Part shown: in pieces, positions 51,605-61,459 of the stretch
Layout: every line of letters starts with the position of its first letter
Numbering within the stretch: position 1 is the first letter of the stretch
NCBI RefSeq assembly: GCF_007558865.1
Contig: NZ_VLPK01000002.1
Coordinates: forward strand, 868,001 to 932,000
Direction: 5' to 3'
DNA length: 64,000 nt
From: Mucilaginibacter corticis
GTDB taxonomy: Bacteria > Bacteroidota > Bacteroidia > Sphingobacteriales > Sphingobacteriaceae
Made by a program: the position numbers and the translations under genes
Notes under the pieces: model-generated
Database searches by the model: none
What the model saw: the letters and a program-made list of their open reading frames with translations, nothing else
What the model was told of the DNA's origin: nothing

Positions 51605-52975
51605 ATGAGAACCAGAAATTTAATCAGTTTATTTTTCTTTTCCGACATCGTGCTCTTGTGTTCATTAATGACCTTTGTTTCTTATTTACATTATGACCTG
51701 ACCCACGCGATCATTGACCCCATTAAAAACCTCCTGCTGTTATTTTGTTTCGGCTGGTTTGTGGCTACCCTGATCTTTATCGAGGACGTCCGGAACCTGA
51801 AGCTGGGCCTGTCTATCGTTTTTCGTGCTCAGCTGAAAAAGATGGTCGTTTTTGTTTCGATCGTCGCCGTGGGGATCATCACCGCCAAACTGAATGATTT
51901 TTCGCGTTCTGTTTTTTTTGGTACCCTTGGCCTTTTTATTCTTTCCAAATTCGCGATCTCTACCTGGTTCTATTATTATTTTTCGATCAGGGACCAGACA
52001 AATGAACGGCCGACGATCATCATCGGCAATACCAAGATCGGGCGGGAACTTTTCCGCTATTATTCCAAATACTCCTTTATCGGCCTGAAGCCGATCGGCA
52101 TCCTGGATAACAGTACCCCGGGAAACGCGACCAACAAAATTATCGGCCTGATCACCGATTTTGAAGAGATCTATGAGCGCGAACAATTTTTGGAAGTGAT
52201 CATCGCGCTGCCTTTATCCGAAATGGACCATATCAAAGCGATCATCGGGAATTGCGAAAGAAACGGGGTCAAATCACATATCGTTCCCAATTATTTTGGT
52301 TCGATCGACCGCGTCTTTAAAATTAATATCCTGGGCAGTATCCCTATGCTCGATCTCCGGTCTTTGCCGCTCGACGGTTATACCAACCGGTTCTGGAAAC
52401 GGGCGTTCGATATCCTGGTTTCCCTGGCGCTGATTACGTTGCTGTTGCCGTTCATGGCGCTGGTCGCTATCGCGATCAAACTGGAAAGCAGGGGGCCCGT
52501 CTTTTATAAACCGACCCGGCTCGGCCTCGACATGAAACCATTTGTCCTTTACAAGTTCAGGACGATGTACCATTCGGACGATCCGCTTGCCGGGAACGTT
52601 TCGACGGCAAAAAACGATACCAGGGTTACCCCGCTGGGTAAATTGCTCCGGAAATGCAATATCGATGAATTACCGCAATTGCTCAATGTGATCTTAAACC
52701 AGATGTCCCTGGTCGGGCCGAGGCCGCACCGGGTGAACCTGAACCATTCCCTGAAACAAAAAATGAACACCTATATGGTCAGGCATTGGGTTAAACCGGG
52801 CATCACGGGCTGGGCCCAGGTCAATGGCTGGCGGGGGCCGACGGACAGCAGGCTGCAGTATATGGCCAGGACGCTGCACGATGTCTGGTACATCGAACAC
52901 TGGAGTTTCTGGCTCGATATGTATATCCTGCTGTTAACGTTTTGCAGCAGGAAGGCCCTCAGGAACGCATTTTAA
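51605..52975 (+). CDS. Polyprenyl-phosphate sugar phosphotransferase (WcaJ/WbaP type)
   Basis: A 456-residue initiating enzyme. Four membrane helices occupy the N-terminal third, a CoA-binding-like domain follows (IIIGNTKIGRELFRYY), and the catalytic part has FYKPTRLGLDMKPF, LYKFRTM, DELPQLLNV, SLVGPRPH and VKPGITGWAQVNGWRG. It transfers a sugar-1-phosphate to undecaprenyl phosphate to begin each unit. The 133-base gap upstream suggests a separate promoter. Confidence 0.92.
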   Translation: MRTRNLISLFFFSDIVLLCSLMTFVSYLHYDLTHAIIDPIKNLLLLFCFGWFVATLIFIEDVRNLKLGLSIVFRAQLKKMVVFVSIVAVGIITAKLNDFSRSVFFGTLGLFILSKFAISTWFYYYFSIRDQTNERPTIIIGNTKIGRELFRYYSKYSFIGLKPIGILDNSTPGNATNKIIGLITDFEEIYEREQFLEVIIALPLSEMDHIKAIIGNCERNGVKSHIVPNYFGSIDRVFKINILGSIPMLDLRSLPLDGYTNRFWKRAFDILVSLALITLLLPFMALVAIAIKLESRGPVFYKPTRLGLDMKPFVLYKFRTMYHSDDPLAGNVSTAKNDTRVTPLGKLLRKCNIDELPQLLNVILNQMSLVGPRPHRVNLNHSLKQKMNTYMVRHWVKPGITGWAQVNGWRGPTDSRLQYMARTLHDVWYIEHWSFWLDMYILLLTFCSRKALRNAF

Positions 52976-52998
52976 AACAGGCACTAAACCCATAAATC

Positions 52999-53787
52999 AT
53001 GAAAAAATTAATTTTACCCGTAAACTTCATTTTGATCCTGCTGGGGCTGTTGTCCTGCCGTTCCTATAAAAAATTAATTTACATGCAGGATGTGAACGGG
53101 CATGAGTTCCTTTCCGGTGGCGCGGCGAATATCCCGGTTTACAAGATCAGGCAAAAGGACAACCTGTATATCAATATCATCTCACCGAACCCGGATCTCA
53201 ATAAAAAATATAACCCGGTAGAGGCGGGTACCAATGGTCTGGCGCTCAGCAGCCAGTACGAAAACCAGCAGGAACAGTTTATCAATGGCTATACGGTAGA
53301 TGACAAAGGCGACCTGACCCTGCCGGCGATCGGTAAAATAAATGTAGCCGGTAAGACGCTGGCTGAAGCGCAAAGCGACATTGAAACCCGGGCCGCTACC
53401 TTTTTGAAGGATGTCATTGTGAAGGTCAAACTGCTGAGCTTCAGGGTGACGGTGATCGGTGAGGTCAAGCTACCCGGTGTCTATTATAATTACAATGATA
53501 ATTTTTCCGTGCTGAACGCCATCGCTTCGGCTAACGGCAATACGGACTACGCGAACCTGAACAAAGTGCTGGTGCTGCGCCCGACCGCGACCGGGAGTGA
53601 AACATTCACGCTGGATATGCAGTCCAAGCAAGTGGTCAACTCACCTGCGTTTTACCTGCTGCCCAATGATGTCGTTGTCGTACAGCCGGACAAGAATAAA
53701 AATACGCAGATCTCCATTTCTACCGCGGCGCTGGTCCTTTCTACGATCACCTCCGTGTTTTTGATCTTAAATTATGTCCGTAAATAA
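52999..53787 (+). CDS. wza: Wza-like polysaccharide export lipoprotein
   Basis: A 262-residue outer-membrane lipoprotein (lipobox LLSCRSYKK) with the polysaccharide export domain (NLYINIISPNPDLNKKY, DLTLPAIGKINVAGKTL) and a SLBB-like repeat (VTVIGEVKLPGVYYNYN). A hydrophobic C-terminal helix (STAALVLSTITSVFLILNYV) may cross the outer membrane as in Wza. It overlaps the second Wzc-like gene by 14 bases. Confidence 0.92.
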   Translation: MKKLILPVNFILILLGLLSCRSYKKLIYMQDVNGHEFLSGGAANIPVYKIRQKDNLYINIISPNPDLNKKYNPVEAGTNGLALSSQYENQQEQFINGYTVDDKGDLTLPAIGKINVAGKTLAEAQSDIETRAATFLKDVIVKVKLLSFRVTVIGEVKLPGVYYNYNDNFSVLNAIASANGNTDYANLNKVLVLRPTATGSETFTLDMQSKQVVNSPAFYLLPNDVVVVQPDKNKNTQISISTAALVLSTITSVFLILNYVRK

Positions 53788-56149
53788 AGAAATGAAAAAA
53801 ACAAAAAAACATATAGTCGTCCAGAATGAACCCGGCGGGATCAATCTAAAACAACTGTACTTTTCCGTATATAACAATAAATACTGGTTTTTACTGTTCG
53901 CCGGCATCGGGCTGGCCGGCGGGGCGCTTTATACTTTCTTTGTCCCGCAGAAATACAATGTACTGACTTCGGTACTGGTCAAAACGGATAATTCGCAGGC
54001 TACTTTAACAACGGTCCAGGTACAGAACCAGGACAACAAAAAAAACAATTCCGTACAGGACCAGGTGGGGGTACTGAGCTCTTATACCCTGAACCTGCAA
54101 ACCTTGCAGAACCTGGGCTGGAACGTGTCCTGGGCCAGGAAAAACCTGCTCACCACTACCGACCTTTTCAAAGACACGCCTTTCATCGCCGACACCCTGC
54201 CCGGTACCCGCCAGGTCAAATCGGTGCCGCTGGTCATCACACCGGTCAGCAATACGCAGTATACGGTCAAATGCGATGCCGTCCAGGAACAATATGGCAG
54301 GAAACATAAGATCAATTTTGAGGAAACAGGCTATTTCGGCAAACCTTTTAAAAACGACTACTTTAATTTTACCCTGTTAAAGGCGCCCGGTTATGTGATC
54401 AGCGATGGCGATAGTTTCACCTTAACGTTCAATGATCTGAACCAGCTGGCAAAATCTTACCAGGAGGAGCTGAAGATCACGCCCGGCGACGAAGGGTCCG
54501 ACCTGATCACGATCGAACTGGCCAGCCGCGAGCCGGAACGCGCGATCGATTACCTGCGCGAACTGGTCAATGTCTATATTAAATTCGGGCTCACGGAAAA
54601 GAACAGGCGGGCAGCCAATACGGTCAGGTTCATCGATAACCAGATCGCGGGTATTTCTGACTCCCTGCAAGCTACCGGCAATACCGTTTCCGATTTTAAG
54701 GCAAATAACAACGCGATAGATATAAACCAGCAATCGACGGCGATCGTCAATGACCTGAATAAGTCGCGGGGCGACATCGCTGCCGCCAAAATGCAGCTGG
54801 ATTATTATTCCAATTTAAAACGTTACGTGAACAGCGCGACAGCCATGAAAGGCATGGTTGCGCCTTCCGTGGTCGGGATCACAGATGCCTCGCTCAATTC
54901 GCTCGTCGCCAAGCTGACCGAACTGTTCCACCGCAGGGAAGTACTGTCGTATACGGCAACCGACCAGAGCCCGGAGATCATTTCCCTGAACCAGGAGATC
55001 AGCTATACGCAAAAAACCATTTCGGAAAACCTCAATAACCTGATCAGCAATGCGCAGCTGCAGCTGCAAAGCCTGAACAGCCAGGAGTCAAGGATCATTT
55101 CTGCAAAAACGGTCCTGCCGAAAACGGAGCAAAACCTGAATAAGATCAAACGGAAATTTGATTTCAATAACGACCTGTATTCTTATTTACTGCAAAAAAG
55201 GTCGGAGGCGCAAATTGCGGAGGCCTCCAGGGACCCCGACGCCCAGGTCATCGACCAGGCCAGTTTCGGCACGGCAACGCTGAAAGGTTTCGGTACGGCA
55301 GTAAAGCTCCTGATCGGAATGGTGCTGGGGCTGCTTTTACCATTGATCTACCTTACCGGCCGGTTATTATTTAAAAACGAGCTCAAGTATGTCACAGATA
55401 TCAAAGAACAGCTGCAGCCCGCGATCATCGGCAATATTTTGCATAATAAATTTGATAATGAACTGCCGGTGATCACCTACCCGCATTCCGAGATCACCGA
55501 ATCTTTCCGGAGCCTGCGGATCAGTATCCAGTATTTGCTCAAAGACTTACCACACAAGGTCATTTCGGTGCATTCTTCCATCGCGGGTGAAGGAAAGACC
55601 TTTGTTTCCTCCAACCTTGCCGCAATTTTAGCGATCAACAATACCCGGGTTTTACTGATCGACGCGGACCTGAGACAGCCCCGGACCCAGCAGATCTTCA
55701 AACTCCAGAATGCGCCCGGTCTTTCTGACTACCTGAAAGGAACCGCGGTATTTAACGAGATCATCAAGCCCTCACATATCAAAGGTTTGCATGTGGTCAC
55801 CTCGGGTGAAAAACCGGATTACCCGTCAGAATTGCTGGCCAACCATCGCCTGGAAGGTTTTATTACCGAAGCCAAGAAGCACTTTGAGTACATCATTTTT
55901 AACAACTCGCCGATGGGCATTGTTAAAGACGGGATGATGGTCGTTCCACACAGTGACATGAACCTGTTCCTTTTAAGAATGAACAAGAGCTCGGTCGACC
56001 AGCTGTACTATATCAATGAACTTTTAAATGAAGGCGTCATCAAAAATGTGGTGGTCGCTCTGAACAATGTGACCGATGAAAGCCAGGGGATGGTCGGGCA
56101 AAAAGGCCATGGTTACTATAATGACGACAGGTTGCTGAAATTGAACTAA
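53774..56149 (+). CDS. wzc: Wzc-like BY-kinase with degenerate Walker B
   Basis: A 791-residue protein with two membrane segments (about 37-53 and 515-535) around a periplasmic Wzz domain with coiled coils, and a C-terminal kinase. Walker A is AGEGKT at about 604-609 and A' LLIDADLRQP from 627 is intact, but Walker B reads YIIFNNSP in place of the usual hIIhDTPP. A short tyrosine pair (GYYNDD) near the end is the only candidate for a tyrosine cluster. It would set chain length with Wza. Compare the first Wzc-like gene, where A' is lost. Confidence 0.88.
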   Translation: MSVNKEMKKTKKHIVVQNEPGGINLKQLYFSVYNNKYWFLLFAGIGLAGGALYTFFVPQKYNVLTSVLVKTDNSQATLTTVQVQNQDNKKNNSVQDQVGVLSSYTLNLQTLQNLGWNVSWARKNLLTTTDLFKDTPFIADTLPGTRQVKSVPLVITPVSNTQYTVKCDAVQEQYGRKHKINFEETGYFGKPFKNDYFNFTLLKAPGYVISDGDSFTLTFNDLNQLAKSYQEELKITPGDEGSDLITIELASREPERAIDYLRELVNVYIKFGLTEKNRRAANTVRFIDNQIAGISDSLQATGNTVSDFKANNNAIDINQQSTAIVNDLNKSRGDIAAAKMQLDYYSNLKRYVNSATAMKGMVAPSVVGITDASLNSLVAKLTELFHRREVLSYTATDQSPEIISLNQEISYTQKTISENLNNLISNAQLQLQSLNSQESRIISAKTVLPKTEQNLNKIKRKFDFNNDLYSYLLQKRSEAQIAEASRDPDAQVIDQASFGTATLKGFGTAVKLLIGMVLGLLLPLIYLTGRLLFKNELKYVTDIKEQLQPAIIGNILHNKFDNELPVITYPHSEITESFRSLRISIQYLLKDLPHKVISVHSSIAGEGKTFVSSNLAAILAINNTRVLLIDADLRQPRTQQIFKLQNAPGLSDYLKGTAVFNEIIKPSHIKGLHVVTSGEKPDYPSELLANHRLEGFITEAKKHFEYIIFNNSPMGIVKDGMMVVPHSDMNLFLLRMNKSSVDQLYYINELLNEGVIKNVVVALNNVTDESQGMVGQKGHGYYNDDRLLKLN

Positions 56150-56176
56150 AACTAGTTACGAAACTTTATCCAATAC

Positions 56177-57229
56177 ATGAAAATATTAGTCACAGGTACG
56201 GCAGGTTTTATCGGGTTCCATCTTGCCAAGAGATTGCTGGAACAGGGCATGGAAGTTGTCGGTCTTGACAATATCAATGATTATTACGACCCGCAGCTGA
56301 AAGCGGCCAGGTTAAAAGCTACCGGGGTGGTCGCTGAAGCAGGCAATTATAACCGGTTCATCCAAAGTTCCCTGTACGAAAATTACCGGTTCATCAACCT
56401 GGATCTGAAAGACGCGGAGCAGATCAACCAGCTTTTCGATACAGAGAAATTCGACGTGGTCTGTAACCTGGCAGCGCAGGCCGGTGTTCGCTATTCCATC
56501 GAAAACCCCCGGTCTTACATCAGGAGCAATGTGGACGGATTCCTGAATTTATTGGAAGGGTGCCGGAACAATCCTGTGCGGCATTTTGTCTATGCCAGCA
56601 GCTCCAGCGTGTACGGCCTGAACGGGTCCATGCCATTGTCCACCCATATCGCGACCGACCACCCGATCAGCCTGTATGCGGCGACAAAGAAAACGAATGA
56701 ACTGATGGCGCATTGTTACAGCTTTTTGTTCAATATCCCGCTTACCGGCATCCGTTTTTTCACCGTTTACGGACCCTGGGGCCGTCCGGATATGGCGATG
56801 TTCAAATTCACCAAGGCGATCCTCGAGGATCAGCCGCTGGATGTGTACAATAATGGTAACATGATGCGGGATTTTACCTATGTGGACGATATCGTCGAAG
56901 GGGTGCTGCGGGTGATCGACACGCCGCCGTCCAAGAATTTGAAATGGTCGAACATTGTCAATGATTCGTCAACATCGGTTGCGCCCTATCATATTTACAA
57001 CCTGGGGAATTCTTCGCCCACCAAATTAATGGATTATGTCAGGGCGATCGAAAAGGCGACCGGGAAAACAGCCCATATTAATTTTTTGCCCCGGCAGCCG
57101 GGAGATATGCTGGATACTTACGCGGATATGCTGCCCATGCAGTATGACCTGGATTACCAGCCGAAGACCGAGCTGCAGTTCGGTGTCGATAAATTTGTGG
57201 AGTGGTACCGTTCTTATTACCAGTGTTAA
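56177..57229 (+). CDS. NAD-dependent epimerase, probably UDP-glucuronate 4-epimerase
   Basis: A 350-residue extended SDR. The Rossmann motif is GTAGFIGFHLAKRL, followed by LDNINDYYDPQLK, typical of UDP-glucuronate 4-epimerases. Catalytic YAATKK and the SSSVYG segment are present, as is FFTVYGPWGRPDM. Product would be UDP-galacturonate for the polymer. The substrate call relies on the DYYDPxLK motif. Confidence 0.88.
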   Translation: MKILVTGTAGFIGFHLAKRLLEQGMEVVGLDNINDYYDPQLKAARLKATGVVAEAGNYNRFIQSSLYENYRFINLDLKDAEQINQLFDTEKFDVVCNLAAQAGVRYSIENPRSYIRSNVDGFLNLLEGCRNNPVRHFVYASSSSVYGLNGSMPLSTHIATDHPISLYAATKKTNELMAHCYSFLFNIPLTGIRFFTVYGPWGRPDMAMFKFTKAILEDQPLDVYNNGNMMRDFTYVDDIVEGVLRVIDTPPSKNLKWSNIVNDSSTSVAPYHIYNLGNSSPTKLMDYVRAIEKATGKTAHINFLPRQPGDMLDTYADMLPMQYDLDYQPKTELQFGVDKFVEWYRSYYQC

Positions 57230-57265
57230 CCCTTATTGATGTGCTAAAAACAAGCTTGTAAAGGT

Positions 57266-58693
57266 ATGTTGTTCAATTCATTCAGCTTTTTGGTGTTTTT
57301 TCCGCTGGTGACGCTGCTTTATTACCTGTTGCCGTATAAATCCAGGTGGGCGCTTTTGCTGCTGGCCAGCTGTGTATTTTATTGTTTTTTCATACCTGTC
57401 TATATCCTGATCTTACTGGTAACGATCGTGATCGATTATTATGCCGGGATCTATATTGAAAGATCGGATGGCCCGGTAAGGAAAAGGTATTTACTGGTGA
57501 GTATTTTGTCCACCTGCCTGGTCCTGTTCATTTTCAAATATTTTAACTTTTTCAACAGTAACATCAATGTGGTCGCCGCGTATTTCCACCTGAAATATGC
57601 CTTGCCGTTGTTACATGTGATCCTGCCCATCGGCTTATCGTTCCACACGTTCCAAAGTCTGAGCTATGTGATCGAAGTGTACCTGGGCAAACAAAAGGCG
57701 GAAAAGAACTTCGGTATTTACAGCCTGTATGTGATGTTTTACCCGCAGCTGGTGGCCGGTCCGATCGAACGCCCGCAGAACTTGCTGCACCAGTTTTACG
57801 AAAAGCATCCTTTCAATTATGAGGATGTGACCACCGGCTTAAAAAAAATGGCCTGGGGCTTTTTCAAGAAAGTGGTCATCGCCGACCGGCTTTCCATTTA
57901 TGTCAGTGCGGTCTACGGCAACCACGATAAACATAACGGCACCTCCTTACTGGTCGCGACATTTTTTTTCGGGTTCCAGATCTACTGTGATTTTTCCGGT
58001 TATTCCGATATCGCGATCGGCGCGGCAAGGACGATGGGGTTCAAATTGATGACAAATTTTAACCGCCCATTTTACAGTAAGAACATTACTGAATTCTGGC
58101 GCAGGTGGCATATCTCGCTGTCTACCTGGTTCAATGATTATATGTTCACGCCTATCACGTTCGCCTGGCGGGAAAAGGGCCGGTATGCGACCGTATGGGC
58201 CTTGCTGATCGTATTTGCGGTAAGCGGCTTATGGCATGGCGCCAACTGGACCTATATCTTATGGGGATTGTTGAATGGGATGGCTATTGCCTTTGAATTA
58301 TTAACCAAAAAGATCCGGAATAAACTGGCCCGTACGGTTCCCGGCTGGCTGTATAAACCTTTGAGTATCTTACTGACCTTTTTTTACGCTTGTTTTACCT
58401 GGGTGTTTTTCCGTTCCCCGGACCTGGGCACGGCGATGCAAATTTTACATAAGATCGTATTTGTACACGGCCCTTGTTTTGTGGGCGACAGGAAGAATAT
58501 GATCTACTCGGTGTTTTTTATCCTTGTGCTGCTCGTGATCGATACCATCAAAGAATACCGCCTGTTCAACAACTTTTCCCTTTTCGACCATTCCAGCCTC
58601 TTGGTCAGGCGGCTTTCTTATGTCGTGATCGTGATCATGATCCTCCTGTTCGGGGTATTCGATAACAACCAATTCATTTATTTTCAATTCTGA
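57266..58693 (+). CDS. MBOAT family O-acyltransferase (AlgI-like)
   Basis: A 475-residue polytopic membrane protein with the AlgI-type motifs LSFHTFQSLSYVIEVY, FYPQLVAGPIERPQNLL, FWRRWHISLSTWFNDY and GLWHGANWTYILWG, including the catalytic histidine of the last motif. It would pass acetyl groups across the membrane for O-acetylation of the polysaccharide. Its stop overlaps the start of the next gene by 1 base, so they form a pair. Confidence 0.92.
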   Translation: MLFNSFSFLVFFPLVTLLYYLLPYKSRWALLLLASCVFYCFFIPVYILILLVTIVIDYYAGIYIERSDGPVRKRYLLVSILSTCLVLFIFKYFNFFNSNINVVAAYFHLKYALPLLHVILPIGLSFHTFQSLSYVIEVYLGKQKAEKNFGIYSLYVMFYPQLVAGPIERPQNLLHQFYEKHPFNYEDVTTGLKKMAWGFFKKVVIADRLSIYVSAVYGNHDKHNGTSLLVATFFFGFQIYCDFSGYSDIAIGAARTMGFKLMTNFNRPFYSKNITEFWRRWHISLSTWFNDYMFTPITFAWREKGRYATVWALLIVFAVSGLWHGANWTYILWGLLNGMAIAFELLTKKIRNKLARTVPGWLYKPLSILLTFFYACFTWVFFRSPDLGTAMQILHKIVFVHGPCFVGDRKNMIYSVFFILVLLVIDTIKEYRLFNNFSLFDHSSLLVRRLSYVVIVIMILLFGVFDNNQFIYFQF

Positions 58694-59628
58694 TGGTTAT
58701 GACCGCTACTGCTCCGGCCCAGGTAAAGAAATTTATGAAAGTCTTTTTGATCGTGCTCGCCGGCATCGTTGTTGCTGACCAATTGACCGGCCGCTGGCTG
58801 GAGCACCTTTACCACCGGCAAAGATCCGGCTTGCTGTACCGGACAAGCTATGCGATCGACAGCACCCGGGCGAACTATATCGTGCTCGGTTCTTCCAGGG
58901 CGAACCATGATTATGACCCGCATGTCTTCGAAAAAATACTCAAAACTTCTTTTTATAATTGCGGCCGGGACAAACAGGGGGCGCTGTACAGCTGTGCCGT
59001 TCTTTCGGCCATATTGGAGCGGTATAAGCCCCGGTGCATATTGATCGATGTTACACCCGGCGAATTTACGCAGTCGGATGAAGGGACATTATCCACGCTC
59101 TTGCCCTATTACCACAACCCGGCCGTACAGCCTTTCGCTCGATTGAACAGCCATTTCGAAAATGTAAAAATGCTGTCCCGGATCTACCCCTATAATTCTT
59201 TGTTGAGCAACCTGCTGGCAGGGCTGAACAAATCTCATAAAGAGGACTATAAAGGCTATGTCAAGCTCACTGAAACCGCCGCCAACGACGCGATCGTACC
59301 CTATATGGAAAACCAAACGGTAGACACGCTCAAGCTGGCCGAATTTACCCGGATGCTCGCCAAAGTCAACGCGCTGCGCATTCCGACGTTCCTGATCATA
59401 TCGCCGATCCGTTACCGGTATACGAGTTTTGCCACGGTAAAGGCATGCCGGTCTTTCACCCGGCAATTCGACCAGGTGTCCTTCCTCGATTTTACCAACC
59501 GGGCGGACTGGGAAAACGCGGCGGAGTACAGTGATAATAACCACCTTAACCAGTTCGGCGCTGCCCGTTATTCGGGGGTCATCGCCGCTTATTTATTAAA
59601 CCACCAAAGTTTAGCGCGGGTTCCCTGA
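58693..59628 (+). CDS. SGNH-like periplasmic protein paired with the MBOAT acyltransferase
   Basis: A 311-residue protein with one N-terminal membrane anchor (FMKVFLIVLAGIVVADQL). Catalytic-type motifs of the SGNH fold are visible: LGSSRANHDY near residue 62 (serine block) and DNNHLNQFGA near the end (Asp-His block). By analogy with AlgJ/AlgX it may complete acetyl transfer in the periplasm. It starts at ATG 58693 within TGATGG. Confidence 0.75.
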   Translation: MVMTATAPAQVKKFMKVFLIVLAGIVVADQLTGRWLEHLYHRQRSGLLYRTSYAIDSTRANYIVLGSSRANHDYDPHVFEKILKTSFYNCGRDKQGALYSCAVLSAILERYKPRCILIDVTPGEFTQSDEGTLSTLLPYYHNPAVQPFARLNSHFENVKMLSRIYPYNSLLSNLLAGLNKSHKEDYKGYVKLTETAANDAIVPYMENQTVDTLKLAEFTRMLAKVNALRIPTFLIISPIRYRYTSFATVKACRSFTRQFDQVSFLDFTNRADWENAAEYSDNNHLNQFGAARYSGVIAAYLLNHQSLARVP

Positions 59629-59724
59629 ACGGCGCCGGTCGGCAGCCTGATCGTTTGTTTATTGATCCCGGATCTTTTGCCGTGAAATATTCCCGAAATC
59701 TCTTGGAATATGGCCCCGCATCCT

Positions 59725-59754
59725 TTTGCGCATGAATGCAATTGTTTATATTTA
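59725..59754 (+). promoter_or_regulatory. Promoter of the 389-residue gene
   Basis: TTTG (59725-59728), 18 bases, TATATTTA (59747-59754). It leaves a leader of about 90 bases before the ATG at 59849. The rest of 59629-59848 shows no gene. Confidence 0.55.
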
Positions 59755-59848
59755 TGACCTGTAGCGCGTGACAATCCTGTAACGGCATCGATCAAAAGAA
59801 CGCTGTGACCTTACCGGCCGGCGATCCGTTTACCCCTGATAAATATTG

Positions 59849-61018
59849 ATGGAACCAGATATCCCAACGCAAGTTGCCGCCGGAAAGGCGAACGCCCGTT
59901 TCGAGCGGAAAATGAAAAAATACTTACGCAAATGGGTCCGGAACCATGAAGAAAGAACGCTGCTCAAATTTGACCAGCCCCCAAAGGATTATTTAGCAAA
60001 TGACGCCTTACGCGATTTCTTTTTAAGTACCGGGCAACCGCTTTTGAAGCTGTTAAAACACCGTTTCGCCGCGCGGCATTTATCCCGTCCGGCAAGCGAA
60101 GTGTATTTTGACGAGGTGACAGGTGACCCCTTATTCGCGCCAAGCGAACAGCGCATTTACAACCTTGCCCGCAGGATGGACAGTGAACGCATGCACATCC
60201 CTTTCCGCTCTGTACACCCTGTCAAACAGACCGCGGCGGGCGATACGGCGCCGATCGATACTTACCCGCCCGAATCCCAGGAGATCCGTTATAACAGCGG
60301 CAATCATTTCAGCAGCCGCCCCGCCAATAGTAATGTCTTTGATGAAAACAGCAGGCGGTGTTCGGCAAAGGCAGGCGGAAACCTGCACATCCTGTTCAAA
60401 CGCGGATTTATGGAGGACCGCCTGCAGGAGATCAAATCACTGACGACTGGCATGCAGCAGACAGGGGAGACCCTTCCGCAATTTTTTGTGATCTGCAGCA
60501 GGCATTCCCTTAAAGAAGGGCATTACGGCGTATCACTCGTGATCATGGACCCCGCAAACCCTGATTTTCCAAAACGCGTGATCGTCTGTGACACCCTGTT
60601 AAAGGAGCTTCCGCATCATCCACGCTGGTGGAACCATTTTGTCGGGGAATACAGTCTTGTTTTTGGCAACGCGGTTGTTGAAATACTGGAAGACCTCTCA
60701 CATCCCTTGCAAAAGGTAAATATCAAAGGTGACCACCCATACCGCCATGACTGGGATTGCCCTTACTATGCATCCGGCATGGCCAATGCTTTGGCTGACC
60801 TGGTGAACGAGGATAGCGCGCTTGTCCTGGCAGGAAGTGCGCAGGCTATCCACGACGCGATGAAGGACAGGATGCCTGATTATTACCGGTCATCTCTTGA
60901 AATTAAGGACCGGCAGGGGATACAGTTAGCCAACCGTTTAAAGCGCTGGAACAGCGGGCGGGACCTGGTACAAAATTTAACGGAAGAGATCAGCCGTAAA
61001 TCAGCTTACGAGCGCTGA
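59849..61018 (+). CDS. Hypothetical protein with a possible clan CE-like cysteine protease domain
   Basis: A 389-residue soluble protein without a signal peptide; not assigned to a known family by eye. The N-terminal 200 residues are basic and helical. From about residue 210 the order of candidate catalytic residues resembles Ulp1/YopJ-type proteases: His225 in EGHYGVSLVIMD, Asp248 in VIVCDTL and Cys304 in HDWDCPYYASGMANAL. The glutamine usually found a few residues before the cysteine is not seen. The resemblance is suggestive only. It has its own promoter after the polysaccharide locus. Confidence 0.6.
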   Translation: MEPDIPTQVAAGKANARFERKMKKYLRKWVRNHEERTLLKFDQPPKDYLANDALRDFFLSTGQPLLKLLKHRFAARHLSRPASEVYFDEVTGDPLFAPSEQRIYNLARRMDSERMHIPFRSVHPVKQTAAGDTAPIDTYPPESQEIRYNSGNHFSSRPANSNVFDENSRRCSAKAGGNLHILFKRGFMEDRLQEIKSLTTGMQQTGETLPQFFVICSRHSLKEGHYGVSLVIMDPANPDFPKRVIVCDTLLKELPHHPRWWNHFVGEYSLVFGNAVVEILEDLSHPLQKVNIKGDHPYRHDWDCPYYASGMANALADLVNEDSALVLAGSAQAIHDAMKDRMPDYYRSSLEIKDRQGIQLANRLKRWNSGRDLVQNLTEEISRKSAYER

Positions 61019-61336
61019 TTATTTCTTTTTGATGCTGACCGGGGTGATCGTCCCTTTCGCATGGCTGAACCTGCCATCCGGGTGTGTCCAGTTCATATAG
61101 ACCGTTCCTTCTTTATGGTCCTGGACCTGGGTCACCGTATTCCCGTTTTTCTCCTTCCAGGTCAGCATAAACAGCCTTGGCCGCAGTTGCGTAATCTCAA
61201 TAGCCACGGTTTCCGTATCATCCGCTTTCTGTCCATCGATCTCCGTGATATGGAACTCCAGTTGTGTTGGACTTTTAATATACAGGGTGGCTTTGGCGCC
61301 GAAATCCACTGCGAATTTTTTTCCGATAATTTTCAT
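61019..61336 (-). CDS. MoaF-like lipocalin-type small protein
   Basis: A 105-residue protein from ATG 61336, beta-rich, with segments KFAVDFGAKATLYIKS, VAIEITQLRPRLFMLTWKEKNG and VYMNWTHPDGRFSHAKGT, which match MoaF-related domains. It may bind a small ligand. It converges on the preceding gene with stop codons back to back, and is divergent from the kinase gene. Confidence 0.7.
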   Translation of the reverse strand: MKIIGKKFAVDFGAKATLYIKSPTQLEFHITEIDGQKADDTETVAIEITQLRPRLFMLTWKEKNGNTVTQVQDHKEGTVYMNWTHPDGRFSHAKGTITPVSIKKK

Positions 61337-61459
61337 GTCATTAGAACAGCAAATCCGGTACCAGCTTTCGCCGGCCATATCGCCCGCCGGGCCCCGGCAT
61401 GAAGGCGACGGTTTTTAGGCACGGGAATTGACTTAACAGAGACCAATAGCTTATAACGC

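Noticed and set aside
53000..53085. A short direct repeat AAAAAATTAATTT at the start of the Wza-like gene and about 65 bases later
   Set aside because: Both copies encode similar KKLI peptides in the same gene, so coding use of AT-rich codons explains it.
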